Shown here piece by piece: positions 33,901 to 42,053 of a stretch of 64,000 nt of DNA. The notes beneath the pieces are model-generated. The model ran no database searches. It saw only the letters and a list, made by a program, of their open reading frames with translations, and was not told where the DNA came from. Source of the DNA: an uncultured Pseudomonadota bacterium (GTDB taxonomy: Bacteria; Pseudomonadota; Gammaproteobacteria; Steroidobacterales; Steroidobacteraceae); NCBI GenBank assembly GCA_903927005.1, contig CAIYLH010000070.1, positions 62,001 through 126,000 of the forward strand, in the 5' to 3' direction. Each line of letters opens with the position of its first letter. Position 1 is the stretch's first letter. The position numbers were made by a program, and so were the translations under genes.

Positions 33901-34097
33901 TGCAGTATCTGCGCTTCCATTTCGGTCGGCGCGGCACCCGGCTGGGCGACCGAGACGATGACCATCGGGAAGGACACGTCAGGGTTGAGGTTGATAGGCA
34001 AACGCACGAAGGAAACGATGCCGACGAACGTCAGCACCATGAACAGCACCAACGGAAAAATCGGGTGCTTTATCGCCCATGCGGAGATGTTCTTCAC
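30999..34097 (-). CDS. RND multidrug efflux permease
   Basis: This 1032-residue AcrB-like proton/drug antiporter has an N-terminal amphipathic MKNISAWAIKHPIFPLVLF segment, TM1 and the LPINLNPDVSFPMVIVS block. It also has the HTS-like segment with ITSRATEGQAMIFIEF and the TM4 proton relay in VAGVLVDDAIVEIENIV. The C-terminal tail is Ala/Pro-rich. Its start overlaps the adaptor gene stop (34094-34097). No outer-membrane partner is adjacent, so it probably uses a shared TolC. Confidence 0.93.
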   Translation of the reverse strand: MKNISAWAIKHPIFPLVLFMVLTFVGIVSFVRLPINLNPDVSFPMVIVSVAQPGAAPTEMEAQILQKIEGSVASVGNVHNITSRATEGQAMIFIEFNIGAPIDRAISDVRDAVARVRGDLPEGIQEPYVQRMDVDGNAIAYYAVSTTSLTPEQLSWFVDNTVTKRLLTIGGVAQVSRGGGVNREIRIELDPARMQALGITAVQVNQQLRSLNLDAPGGRAQVAGGEQSIRVLGGAHTAGELGATQIQVGGNRVARLDEIADVRDGVGEIRSISRLNGRDATTFGVSKAKGASDVATLDRVEKELKKILDENPGVAVKMVFTTVDATKQTYRTALEALIEGSLLAVAVVWLFLREWRATAISALAIPLSAIPTFAFMSWMGFTLNGISLLALSLVAGVLVDDAIVEIENIVRHIRMGKTPYQAALDAADEIGLAVVATSATIIAVFVPVSFMGGITGQYFKEFGLTVAVAVFFSLLVARLVTPVVGAFTLQSEGFKAHLEGGLMTWYLGFLNVCVRNRWKTIAVGIVFFALSIAALIVMPKTAVPGGDFGSSTINIELPPGVRLEQTTAVSARVTEILRRHKEVTDVVESIGEGDDSAVRTANLYVSLLPSNQRKISQKDWEDSVRPELKMIPDARISFASQSGFGDRDYTIYLTGDDPVLLDAHARKIIDQLRTVKELRDPRIKGDLPRPELVVHPRFDLAAELGVTVQAISQTIRIATLGDIPQNAAKFSLADRQVPIRVSLRESSRQDLATIENLPVPTLMGGTVPLKSVADISFGEGPTAVRRYNQSRRIMIDADFAPNTANSQAQEKIDKLPSIKNLPKGLRIVNTGNGEIMEELFRNFLLAVGAGVLMVFAVLVLLFARFFQPITILSALPLSLGGALAALFLFGMPFSLPVVIGLLMLMGIVAKNSILLVDFAIEEMRAGKDRMTALVEAGHKRAQPIVMTSVAMIAGMLPTALGIGDASSFRTPMAVTVIGGILTSTVLTLMIVPAGFTIVDDIERWLAPIFSRRLNQAPQAAGSVPVAGPAAAQ

Positions 34098-35260
34098 GGC
34101 GCGGCCTGTGCAGCGTCGACGCGCACCTGCTCGCCTTCGTGGAGGAACGCGCCGGCGGTGAGGATCACCCGCTCGCTACCATCGAGGCCCTCCGCAATGA
34201 CTATGCCATTGGGCTGCACGCCACCGAAGCGCACGGGACGTCGCGCCACACGGTCGCCCGCCGTGACGACGTACACATAGCTGCCGTGGGCATCGGCAAG
34301 GAATGCCGTCTGCGGCACGATTGGCCGCACGTCGCTCGAGACCTTCGCTTCACCGCGCGCGAAGGCGCCCGGGCGCAGGTCGCGATCACGCGGCAAGGTA
34401 ACCCTCACCTCGCCAAGCCGCGACTGCGGATCAATCACGGCCGGCAACAAGCGGATCCTGCCTGAATACGGAGTCGCGACACCGGTGATGCTGACCTGTG
34501 CGAGCTGACCGACCTTCAGCTTCGGCAGATCCTGCTCGGCAACCATCGCCCGCATCTCAACATCACCGCCGCGAGCAAGACGAAACAGCGGCGGCGTGCC
34601 TGCCGTCACCGCCTGACCAACTTCGGCGGCACGCGTCAGCACGATGCCATCCTCAGGCGCATGCAACTCGGTTCGCCCAAGCCGCGCCTCGGCCTCTGCC
34701 AACTGGGCCTCGGCGGCATGGACACGGGCGTTCCCGGTCGCGAGCTGCGAGCGACGCTTGTCGACCTCGGCCTTCGACAGCGCTCCAACCGACGTGTTGA
34801 TCGCGACCGCTCGCTGGTACTCGGCATCGGCCAGCACCGCTTCGGCGCGGCTCTGCTCCAGCGCCGCGCGGAGACTTGCGACCTGCGGCGCAAGCACCGA
34901 CGTATCCAGACGCGCGAGCGCCTGGCCACGGTGCACCGTGTCGCCAACTTCGACCAGCACGGCGGCGACGCGCCCACCCTCGCCGTCGATTCCTATCGGC
35001 ATGTCGTAACGAGCAACAATTGCACCGGTAAAACTGACCGACAGCGTGTACGGGCTACGCCCCGGAGCCACAGCGGTGACCAACGGCGCCAGATTTTCCG
35101 GCGCATCAGCCTTGTGCCGCAGGCGAGTCACGATCAGCACGGCGAGCCCCACAAGCAGCAGCACCAGAGCGCCGGCGACCATGGGGCGCGACAGAAGCCG
35201 ACGGTCAGGGACAGTGGCCGCGTTCAGATCGTCAAGGCTAGTACGGACGTGGTCATTCAC
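34094..35260 (-). CDS. RND efflux membrane fusion protein
   Basis: This 388-residue periplasmic adaptor has a TM anchor at about residues 26-46 (MVAGALVLLLVGLAVLIV), with a 25-residue cytoplasmic N-terminus. It also has the lipoyl half-motif VLVEVGDTVHRGQALARLD, a helical hairpin (SLRAALEQSRAEAVLADAEY), the second lipoyl half LHAPEDGIVLTRAAEVGQAV, and beta-barrel and membrane-proximal domains. It is the first gene of the pump operon. CCGCG-N6-CGCGG surrounds a TAGAAT -10 box 37-52 nt upstream. Confidence 0.91.
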   Translation of the reverse strand: MNDHVRTSLDDLNAATVPDRRLLSRPMVAGALVLLLVGLAVLIVTRLRHKADAPENLAPLVTAVAPGRSPYTLSVSFTGAIVARYDMPIGIDGEGGRVAAVLVEVGDTVHRGQALARLDTSVLAPQVASLRAALEQSRAEAVLADAEYQRAVAINTSVGALSKAEVDKRRSQLATGNARVHAAEAQLAEAEARLGRTELHAPEDGIVLTRAAEVGQAVTAGTPPLFRLARGGDVEMRAMVAEQDLPKLKVGQLAQVSITGVATPYSGRIRLLPAVIDPQSRLGEVRVTLPRDRDLRPGAFARGEAKVSSDVRPIVPQTAFLADAHGSYVYVVTAGDRVARRPVRFGGVQPNGIVIAEGLDGSERVILTAGAFLHEGEQVRVDAAQAAP

Positions 35261-35296
35261 GGTTTTTGCTTCGGGTTCGGAGGCTGGGGCTCGGAA

Positions 35297-35312
35297 CCGC
35301 GATTCTACGCGG
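35297..35312 (-). promoter_or_regulatory. Putative -10 box inside a palindrome, efflux operon
   Basis: On the minus strand CCGCG-TAGAAT-CGCGG places a -10-like hexamer exactly between 5-bp complementary arms. A dimeric repressor bound here would block polymerase. No -35 is obvious. Confidence 0.35.
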
Positions 35313-35384
35313 GGTTTCCCCTAATACTCGGGCAACGAGACGAAGCGTGCGGCTCACGCGACGAAGCGACCGCAGTGCCCAGGC

Positions 35385-35423
35385 AAAAAAAAGCGCCGGG
35401 AGCTGGGGGGAGCTCGTCGGCGC
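35385..35423 (-). terminator. Intrinsic terminator of the candidate small RNA
   Basis: On the minus strand GCGCCG (35423-35418) pairs with CGGCGC (35398-35393). Inside it GAGCT (35415-35411) pairs with AGCTC (35404-35400) around a C6 loop. Eight T residues follow (35392-35385). This is one of the strongest terminators in the window. Confidence 0.88.
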
Positions 35424-35458
35424 CAGGATTTCAAACCACAGGGGAATCGAGACTAGCG
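35385..35458 (-). ncRNA. Candidate sigma-54-dependent small RNA (about 74 nt)
   Basis: A -24/-12 promoter at 35484-35469 predicts a start near 35458. The transcript would run about 74 nt and end in a U8 tract after a strong hairpin. The 35 or so nt before the terminator contain no ATG-led frame of useful length and could be an unstructured base-pairing region. It lies wholly in the gap between the methyltransferase-like gene and the RND operon, on the same strand. It could instead be an attenuated leader of the RND operon. Confidence 0.55.
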
Positions 35459-35468
35459 ATCATGACAA

Positions 35469-35484
35469 AGCAAGGGTCATGCCA
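35469..35484 (-). promoter_or_regulatory. Sigma-54 (-24/-12) promoter
   Basis: The minus strand reads TGGCATGACCCTTGCT, matching TGGCAYR-N4-TTGCW with GG and GC separated by the required 10 nt. TCAAC-AG-GTTGA (35505-35516) upstream could be part of an activator site. Confidence 0.7.
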
Positions 35485-35649
35485 AGTCTTTTAGGCGTTT
35501 AAAATCAACAGGTTGAATTGCACTGTGGTAGCGATCTGGGGTGCCGGGTGACCATTCACGTCAAATTCTGACCTGCCCCGGCGCGGCCATGGGCCGGCCG
35601 GCACCGGCCCGGCTCCGATCGGTCGCGCCCGCGGCCGGCAAGAGCCGCG

Positions 35650-36423
35650 CTAGCGGCGCACGTAGAGATGCACGAATCGGTCGGTGTGACCGCGCACGGC
35701 CGGATCAAACACGAGCTTGCCGTGATCATCGGCGGCATTGCGCAGACCCTTGAAGCGACCGACGAGCCGGAAGCCATGCGACTCAATGTCCCGAATCGCG
35801 AACTCCTCGTCGATGCGGTGCAAGGTCCCTGCCGCCGAATGGCCAGTACCTCCGATCGCTGCGTGATCGACAACCAGCAGCCGACCACCCGGCTTCAGCG
35901 CCTGATGCACCTGCTCGAGAAACTGTGCCGCATCAATCTTCGGAAAATCCGCGCCGTGCTCGAAGTAAAGATCGTGGTACGACATCACAAACAGCGCGCC
36001 GTCGAAGGTGCCGGAGCCGAGTTGCATGTCCTCGCTGGGCACGACCCGCCGCTCGAGGCGTGCCAGACGGCCGTCCTTGAAGCGCGCTTCCAGGTCATCC
36101 TTGGCAAACGCGGCGTATGGCGGATTGTTGACCAGCACGACCTTGCCGTCCGGCCCGACCAACCGGTCAATGATCTCGCTGTAGTAGCCACCACCACCGA
36201 ACAGGTCGGCGATGTGCATGCCCGGCTTGAAACCCGCAAACGCCAGCACCTCCGCGGGGTGCTCGCGGGCATCGCGTTCGCGGTCCTTGTCACTACGGCC
36301 AGGGGCAGACACCGCCCGCGTATACGACGTGCCCGGCTGGGAAAATCCAGCACCGGCCGGCACGGCCACAACAGCAGCGACGAGCAATAACGTGCTTGCC
36401 ACGGTGATACGTATCCTGCGCAT
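35650..36423 (-). CDS. Methyltransferase-fold protein with a signal peptide
   Basis: The 257-residue protein starts MRRIRITVASTLLLVAAVVAV, a clear export signal, followed by a class I SAM-methyltransferase-like fold. Motif I is IADLFGGGGYYSEIIDRLVG, motif IV is FDGALFVMSYHDLYF and post-motif LKPGGRLLVVDHA. SAM is cytoplasmic, so an exported methyltransferase would lack its cofactor. Either the signal is not cleaved and the protein faces the cytoplasm, or it has another ligand. Similar signal-bearing proteins are annotated as methyltransferases in other proteobacteria. ATG 36423 has GGGGAG upstream. Confidence 0.82.
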   Translation of the reverse strand: MRRIRITVASTLLLVAAVVAVPAGAGFSQPGTSYTRAVSAPGRSDKDRERDAREHPAEVLAFAGFKPGMHIADLFGGGGYYSEIIDRLVGPDGKVVLVNNPPYAAFAKDDLEARFKDGRLARLERRVVPSEDMQLGSGTFDGALFVMSYHDLYFEHGADFPKIDAAQFLEQVHQALKPGGRLLVVDHAAIGGTGHSAAGTLHRIDEEFAIRDIESHGFRLVGRFKGLRNAADDHGKLVFDPAVRGHTDRFVHLYVRR

Positions 36424-36527
36424 CGCCTTTCTCCCCATCCTTCGGTGGGCCTGAATCATCTGCCTGGCACGGCCATCCCGGCAAGCCCTGCAGGGGTCCG
36501 TCGCCTGACCGGCAGCAGCGAGGAGAT

Positions 36528-37505
36528 TTACGGCTCGTTAAGCAGCTCATGCACGCGGCGGTCGGCCCAGCTCTCACGGTCGATACGATCGAGGAATCCG
36601 CAGTGGCCGCCGTGCGCGGTAGGCTCGATCGTCAGCGCAACCGGTGCGCTCAGGCGTTCGAGGTCCTCCGCCGGGATAATCGGGTCGTCCAACGCTATCA
36701 ACAGATGGCTACGCACCATCAGCGGCTCCAGCGCAGAGCCCGTGATCGCATAGCCCGCGAGGTAGCTGTCGATATCGCCGTAGCCGCTGTAGCGGCGCAC
36801 CAGCTGTTCGGTCATCGCGGTCAGCCCGGGGCGCGCCAGCAGGTCGTCCAGATCGTACAAGTCCGGCCACGCCTGCCGCTTCTTGAGCAGCGACCGTCGC
36901 CACTTCAACACGAAATAGCGGCGATACAACCAGACGCCGCGTTCGAGCCGCTGCATCGTGTGTGCCGGATCGAGCACCGGGCAGATCGCAATCGCCCGAG
37001 CCAGCGCTATGCCGGCCGCCGGCGCCCGCACGGCAACTCGTAGCGCAAAGTTGCCACCGAGCGAGTAGCCGACCAGCGCGAGGCGTTGCGTGGGGAACAA
37101 CCGCCCCACTTCGCGTACAGCGCCAACGACCTCGGCGATTCGGCACGAGTGGAACAGTTCCGGGTTGAGGTGATGGGTCGGCCCGTGGTCGCGCAGGTTT
37201 AACCTGAAGATATCGAAGCCGCGCTCGTACAGGTAGGCCGCGCAGGACAGCACGTACTGCGACTCCGCACTGCCTTCCCAGCCATGCAGAAGCACCACCA
37301 GCTCGCGCCCACCACGCGGGGCGACCGCGTGATGGCCCAGCAGACGCACGCCGTCACCGCAGTCGAGGATAACGTCGCGACTGGCCGCAACCAGTGCGCG
37401 CGCGCGCCGCGCAACGAAGAACCGGCGCGGCAGGACACTCGCCAGAATCGTCTGCAGATGCGGGCTGTGCAGCCAGCGCGGCGGTGCGAAGGGTACGGGA
37501 CGCAA
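36528..37505 (-). CDS. yheT: YheT-family alpha/beta hydrolase
   Basis: This 325-residue cytoplasmic hydrolase of the YheT/ABHD1-3 family opens with PRWLHSPHLQTILASVLPR, the family hallmark. The oxyanion segment is VVLLHGWEGSAES, the nucleophile Ser is in LVGYSLGGNFALR, and a catalytic Asp is in ALDDPIIP. His follows in TAHGGHCGFLD. Natural substrates are probably short-chain or lipid esters; this is inferred from relatives. It may be co-transcribed with the gene at 37516 (10 nt gap). Confidence 0.92.
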   Translation of the reverse strand: MRPVPFAPPRWLHSPHLQTILASVLPRRFFVARRARALVAASRDVILDCGDGVRLLGHHAVAPRGGRELVVLLHGWEGSAESQYVLSCAAYLYERGFDIFRLNLRDHGPTHHLNPELFHSCRIAEVVGAVREVGRLFPTQRLALVGYSLGGNFALRVAVRAPAAGIALARAIAICPVLDPAHTMQRLERGVWLYRRYFVLKWRRSLLKKRQAWPDLYDLDDLLARPGLTAMTEQLVRRYSGYGDIDSYLAGYAITGSALEPLMVRSHLLIALDDPIIPAEDLERLSAPVALTIEPTAHGGHCGFLDRIDRESWADRRVHELLNEP

Positions 37506-37515
37506 GCCGGGCCCG

Positions 37516-38562
37516 TCAGTCGATGCGCAGAATGCCGCTACCAGGGAGCATCTCTACGTAACGCGCCCCCATCAGGCGCGCCGGCGTGGTCGCGCCGGGC
37601 GCCGTCGGCCGCGCCAGCAATCGTTCGGTGACGCCAAGGGCAGCGTTAACAGTGACGGAATAGCCGTTGGCGGTCTGCACGCGTGCGGTGACGAGCCGTC
37701 CGGCCGCGTCACGCGCCTCGCCCCAGACACAGGTAGGGGTGGTTGCACGCTCGTCGGCACTCGGCCCCGGCGGCTGCCGATCAACGCGCCGCTTCAGCCA
37801 GCGCTGCACAATCGGCGTGCCGAGCAGCCAGCGCAGCCTGTTCAGGCGGCGCAGCCCGCGCAGGCGTGCGGGCGAGATCGGCACGTACACCTCGATATTC
37901 GGGATGCCGGTCGTGTGAAACGCCGTACTTACGTCGCCCCAGGGAATCGTCATGGCGAGCTTCACCCCTGCGCCGAAGTCGATGCGTCGCTCGCGGTACC
38001 CCAGCGGCACGGACCGCAGCGCGCCGTTCTGACGGACGCAGCCGCCCTGACCAAGCCCTTCGACCATGGTGCGCGCGGTGCCGCGACTCCAGCTTGAGCG
38101 GCCATCGAAGCCGAGCGCAAGGTGAGTCGCCTCAGGTAGCGCCTCCTTCAGGGCGAGCGCGACGCAATCTGTGGGCAAGACATCGAAGCCAACCCCCGGG
38201 CAGATGACAACGCCGGCCGCACGCGCCGCGGCATCCTGTCGCTGCGCAAGCTCGAACACGGCGACCTCGCCGGTAATATCGAGGTAATGCGCGCGCGCCG
38301 TCAGGCACGCGCGGATCATGGGCGCGGCAGTAGCGGAAAACGGGCCGGCGCAGTGCAGGACCAGCGTCACGCCAGCCAACGACGTTTCCGGCGCGTCCCC
38401 CTCGAGCGAAAACACTCGCGCCTCAAGACCGAGCTCAGCAGCCAGCGCCGTGACGCCACTGCGCGAGCGCCCGGCGAGAATTGGTCGGTGACCGCGGCGC
38501 ACCGCCTCACGCGTGATCAGCTCACCGGTGTAACCATTGGCACCGTAGATCATCCAGCTCAT
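37516..38562 (-). CDS. Saccharopine-dehydrogenase-fold oxidoreductase
   Basis: The 348-residue protein has an N-terminal Rossmann domain, MSWMIYGANGYTGELITREA. It continues with LVLHCAGPFS and CPGVGFDVLPTDCVALAL, the pattern of the Sdh-like NAD(P)-binding family that includes trans-acting enoyl reductases. Substrate is unknown. ATG 38562 overlaps the stop of the receiver-domain gene (ATGA), so the two are coupled. Confidence 0.85.
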   Translation of the reverse strand: MSWMIYGANGYTGELITREAVRRGHRPILAGRSRSGVTALAAELGLEARVFSLEGDAPETSLAGVTLVLHCAGPFSATAAPMIRACLTARAHYLDITGEVAVFELAQRQDAAARAAGVVICPGVGFDVLPTDCVALALKEALPEATHLALGFDGRSSWSRGTARTMVEGLGQGGCVRQNGALRSVPLGYRERRIDFGAGVKLAMTIPWGDVSTAFHTTGIPNIEVYVPISPARLRGLRRLNRLRWLLGTPIVQRWLKRRVDRQPPGPSADERATTPTCVWGEARDAAGRLVTARVQTANGYSVTVNAALGVTERLLARPTAPGATTPARLMGARYVEMLPGSGILRID

Positions 38563-39956
38563 GGCGTTACTGCACGCGGATCGGCCAGGAACTCGACGAC
38601 GTTGCGCGCCTGCGCGACCGTGTTCCACTGTGCGGCAGTCGAGTCATTGGCGGCTGGGTAGCCAGCGGTCCCAGTGGAATTCATCCACACCAGACGCAGA
38701 TCGATCGCGCCGTGGCTGCGCTCGCGGACGCTGCTGGCAAGGGCCGTGAACGCCACCGGCTCACGCTCGACTGCACGCTGTGCATCGTCGGCAGGATTAC
38801 CCACCACATCGCAACGGTTCGCCGGCAGCTCGCCAGGCGCTGGGACATAGCCCTCGCCGGGATTGCCAGTCAGACAGAACTGGCCGGCCGAGAGTCTGAC
38901 CCGCACGACACCGGCGAAACCCTGCTTCTCCAGCTCACCGAGCCAGTTGCCGAGCGCCGTGAGCCTAGTAGGGCCTAACGGCACATCTCCATAGGCGACC
39001 GTGAGTCGCTGGGAGGGGAAGGGTGCGACTCGCGCCGGCGGAACGGCAGCGGTTACTGCGGGCGCCGGCGGGTCCACCTCGGCCACCGGAGTGGCGTTCG
39101 CGACCACCGCTGGCGCCGGGATCGCCCGAGCCGCGGCCAGGTCGCTGTGGGCCTGCCAGACCAGTGCGCCGAGCGCCGCTGCCGCCAGGAGTGAAACGAC
39201 GGCCAGCACGATCCATCCGGTAGGCCGAGGCGGCTCGGGCTGCGGCTGCGGTTCGGTGGCCTTGGCGATCGTCGCGCTCAGCTCGCCCACGGCGCGGCGT
39301 AACCGCTCCTCAAGCTCGGTAACCAGTCGCGCGCTCACTCCATCGAGGCTCGCGACGACGAAACGTCGCAGCTCTATACCCTGCTCCTGAAACAGCGGCT
39401 CGACGATGGCGCGGACTTCAGCGGCCGACAGCGGCGGCGTGACCGGCACCACGGCCACGTCAGCCGTGGCCGGCTGCGCCTGCACAACCACCCCGTCCAG
39501 CGCCCCGCGTGTCGGATCGACGGCAGGCAGCTGGATCCGGTCGAACGTGGGCGCGGCGGATGGAATTGCGCACTCACGGCGATCCGGCAGCACCTGCAGC
39601 TGCATCAGCACCTCGGCAATATCGGACGCTGCCATCTGCTTGGGCAGCACGCCGGCTGCGCCGCTCGCGCGCGCTTCACCGGCGTACACCTCACCATCCT
39701 GCGAGGTGTACATCATGATCGGGATAGACGCTGTGGTCGGATCGTTCTTGATCGCCTGGACCGCGCTCAGCCCGTCCATGCCTGACATCACATGATCCAT
39801 GAAGATCACGTCGGGGCGATGATCGCGCAAATACTGCAGCGCGGCCTCTGCGGAGTCGCGCATGTCGACCGTCAGGTCGTGCTTCTCGAGCAACCGGGAC
39901 AGGACGACTCGCGCCGACTTCGAGTCATCGACGATCAACGCTCGCTTCGGCGTCAC
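38559..39956 (-). CDS. Receiver domain fused to a TM segment and periplasmic domain
   Basis: The 465-residue protein has a complete CheY-like receiver at about residues 1-120: Asp10 and Asp11, phosphoacceptor Asp54 (FMDHVMSGMDG), Thr84 and Lys106. A variable, partly helical linker (about 170-245) leads to one TM segment at 248-267 (WIVLAVVSLLAAAALGALVW). A Pro/Ala-rich stretch follows. The C-terminal domain (about 315-465) begins RLTVAYGDVPLGPTRL and ends NVVEFLADP, perhaps OmpA-like; its two Cys (361, 382) could form a disulfide. No DNA-binding output domain and no adjacent kinase are seen. Confidence 0.8.
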   Translation of the reverse strand: MTPKRALIVDDSKSARVVLSRLLEKHDLTVDMRDSAEAALQYLRDHRPDVIFMDHVMSGMDGLSAVQAIKNDPTTASIPIMMYTSQDGEVYAGEARASGAAGVLPKQMAASDIAEVLMQLQVLPDRRECAIPSAAPTFDRIQLPAVDPTRGALDGVVVQAQPATADVAVVPVTPPLSAAEVRAIVEPLFQEQGIELRRFVVASLDGVSARLVTELEERLRRAVGELSATIAKATEPQPQPEPPRPTGWIVLAVVSLLAAAALGALVWQAHSDLAAARAIPAPAVVANATPVAEVDPPAPAVTAAVPPARVAPFPSQRLTVAYGDVPLGPTRLTALGNWLGELEKQGFAGVVRVRLSAGQFCLTGNPGEGYVPAPGELPANRCDVVGNPADDAQRAVEREPVAFTALASSVRERSHGAIDLRLVWMNSTGTAGYPAANDSTAAQWNTVAQARNVVEFLADPRAVTP

Positions 39957-40234
39957 AGCTACCTCGCCAACCCAGACACTAGGTGAAAACCCGAGTGTAG
40001 CGCAGCTACAGTGATGGGCAATGGACGACTGCTGCCGGGCGCCCCCCGCGCCCTGCCGGAAGCTGCATACCTGCGTCGTCCTGACGGGAATCGGCGCCGC
40101 GCCGACCGACGAGAAAAGCCACCAGCTCTAGGGTCAGCGCGGCCAGCAACGATGGCAACCGAGGCGCACGCATTTACCATCCGCGCGCCGAGTTGCGGCC
40201 AAACAGCCGCAGAGCGCGAGCCTTCGGCGCCAAT

Positions 40235-41032
40235 CTACTCGCGGATACCAACGCCCTTTTCCATCAGCCACACCGCGACGCCAAACAGCGCGACGGCGAA
40301 CCCGATCATGATCGCGAACGACAGGCGTATATCCACATCCGACACGCCGAGGAAACCATAGCGGAAGCTGTTGACCATGTAGAGAATGGGGTTTGCGTGC
40401 GACACCGCACGCGCCCAGGGTGGCAGCAGCTCGATCGAATAGAACACGCCGCCAAGGTAGGTCAGCGGAGTCAGAATGAAAGTAGGGAACCAGGAAATAT
40501 GATCGAAGTTCTTGGCGAAGATGGCGTTGATGAAGCCACCGAGCGAAAACACGATTGAAGTAAGCAGCACCGCAGCGACGATCAGCAAGACGTTGTTGAC
40601 ATGCAGGTGCGTGAAGAAAAGCGCAACGACGGTGACGACCACACCGACCAGCAGGCCGCGCACGATACCGCCCGCCATGTAGCCGATCACCACCAGCCAG
40701 TTTGGCAGCGGCGAGACGAGAATCTCCTCGATGTGCTTGCCAAAACGCGCACCAAAGAAGCTCGCGACCACGTTGCCATACGAATTGGTGATCACCGACA
40801 TCATGATCAGCCCGGGTGCGATGTACTGCATGTAGTCGTAGCCGCCCATCTTGCCGATGCGCGCGCCGATCAGGCTACCGAAGATGATGAAGTAGAGCGT
40901 CGCCGTGACACCCGGCGGAACCAGCGTCTGGCCCCAGATGCGCGCGATACGACTGAACTCCCGCAGGACCATCGTGCGGAATCCGATCCATTCAGTACGT
41001 GCGCGCGACGCCACCACTTCGCTGCCACTCAC
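40235..41032 (-). CDS. ABC-2 type transporter permease (YadH type)
   Basis: This 265-residue membrane protein has about six TM segments. The ABC-2 signature region is FSLGGFINAIFAKNFDHISWFPTFILTPLTYLGGVFYSIELLPPW, near residues 160-205. It pairs with the ATPase encoded immediately upstream, whose stop overlaps its start (41029-41032). Together they resemble YadGH-type exporters; the substrate is unknown. Confidence 0.91.
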   Translation of the reverse strand: MSGSEVVASRARTEWIGFRTMVLREFSRIARIWGQTLVPPGVTATLYFIIFGSLIGARIGKMGGYDYMQYIAPGLIMMSVITNSYGNVVASFFGARFGKHIEEILVSPLPNWLVVIGYMAGGIVRGLLVGVVVTVVALFFTHLHVNNVLLIVAAVLLTSIVFSLGGFINAIFAKNFDHISWFPTFILTPLTYLGGVFYSIELLPPWARAVSHANPILYMVNSFRYGFLGVSDVDIRLSFAIMIGFAVALFGVAVWLMEKGVGIRE

Positions 41033-41967
41033 GACCGGCCTCCGGCAACCGGTGCGTCAGCATGGCTTACCAGCCGCATGAAAAGCTCCTCGAGACGATT
41101 GACCTTGTTGCGCATCGAAATGACATCAACGCCCTGAGCCGCGAGACGGATGAAGATGTCGTTGACGCTCCTGCCGCTGGACACCTCCACCTCCACGGTA
41201 CGGTCATCGACGCGCGTGACGCCGAAACCTGCCAGGGTCAACGTTCCGAGCAAAGGCTCGCGCAAATTCAATACGAAGGTTTCCGTCTGCAGCTTGCGCA
41301 GCACGTTGCTCATCTGGTCGTTTTCGATGATCCGACCCTTATCAATAATGGCGACGTTGCGACAGAGGTTCTCGGCCTCCTCGAGATAGTGCGTCGTCAG
41401 AATGATGGTTACGCCGCGCTCGTTGGTCTCGCGCAGGAATTCCCACATCGTGCGGCGGATCTCTATGTCGACTCCGGCGCTAGGCTCATCGAGGATCAGC
41501 AGGCGCGGCTCGTGGACCAGCGCGCGCGCGATCATCAATCGACGCTTCATCCCACCCGACAGTGAGCGGGCGACGGCGCGGCGCTTCTCCCACAGTTGCA
41601 GCTGCCAGAGGTAGCGCTCGGTCCGCTCGCGCGCCACGGCGCGCGGGATGCCGTAGAAGCCGGCTTGGTTGATGAGAATGGTCTCAACCGACTCGAACTG
41701 GTTGAAGTTGATCTCCTGCGGGACGATGCCGATGCAGGACTTCGCGGCACTGATGTCGCGATCGATGTCATGACCGAACACGGATACCGTGCCGCCACTC
41801 TTGTTCACCAGCGAGGTGATGATGCCGATCGCCGTGGTCTTGCCGGCACCATTGGGGCCGAGCAAAGCGAAAAAGTCACCTTGCTCGACGTCAAGGTCAA
41901 TGCCCCGAAGGGCCTGCACCCCGTTGCCGTAAGTCTTGGTCAGTTGACGGATGGAAAGCGCGTGCAT
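41029..41967 (-). CDS. ABC transporter ATPase (YadG type)
   Basis: This 312-residue ATPase has Walker A LLGPNGAGKTTAIG, Q-loop GIVPQE, signature LSGGMKRRLMIARAL, Walker B LLILDEPSAGVD and switch His in LTTHYLEEAENLC. An extra C-terminal domain of about 80 residues follows. MHALSIRQLTKTYG at 41967 starts the conserved fold. It forms an exporter with the downstream permease. Confidence 0.94.
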   Translation of the reverse strand: MHALSIRQLTKTYGNGVQALRGIDLDVEQGDFFALLGPNGAGKTTAIGIITSLVNKSGGTVSVFGHDIDRDISAAKSCIGIVPQEINFNQFESVETILINQAGFYGIPRAVARERTERYLWQLQLWEKRRAVARSLSGGMKRRLMIARALVHEPRLLILDEPSAGVDIEIRRTMWEFLRETNERGVTIILTTHYLEEAENLCRNVAIIDKGRIIENDQMSNVLRKLQTETFVLNLREPLLGTLTLAGFGVTRVDDRTVEVEVSSGRSVNDIFIRLAAQGVDVISMRNKVNRLEELFMRLVSHADAPVAGGRS

Positions 41968-42053
41968 GGGTTCCACGGGGGCTGATGGGCTAGCTGAGGA
42001 GGGCAGCGAGCGCGAAGCGTAAGACCCCCGCCCCGTTGGGGCAACCTCGGCGT

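Noticed and set aside
35520-35649. A remnant of a mobile element or REP sequence downstream of the methyltransferase-like gene
   Set aside because: The stretch has GC-rich inverted repeats but no terminal repeats, target duplication or transposase fragment that would support it.
39957-40234. Possible small genes in the gap between the receiver fusion and the ABC permease
   Set aside because: The frames available (for example from 40020) give no conserved motif or good ribosome-binding site; nothing else is visible in this 278-nt gap.
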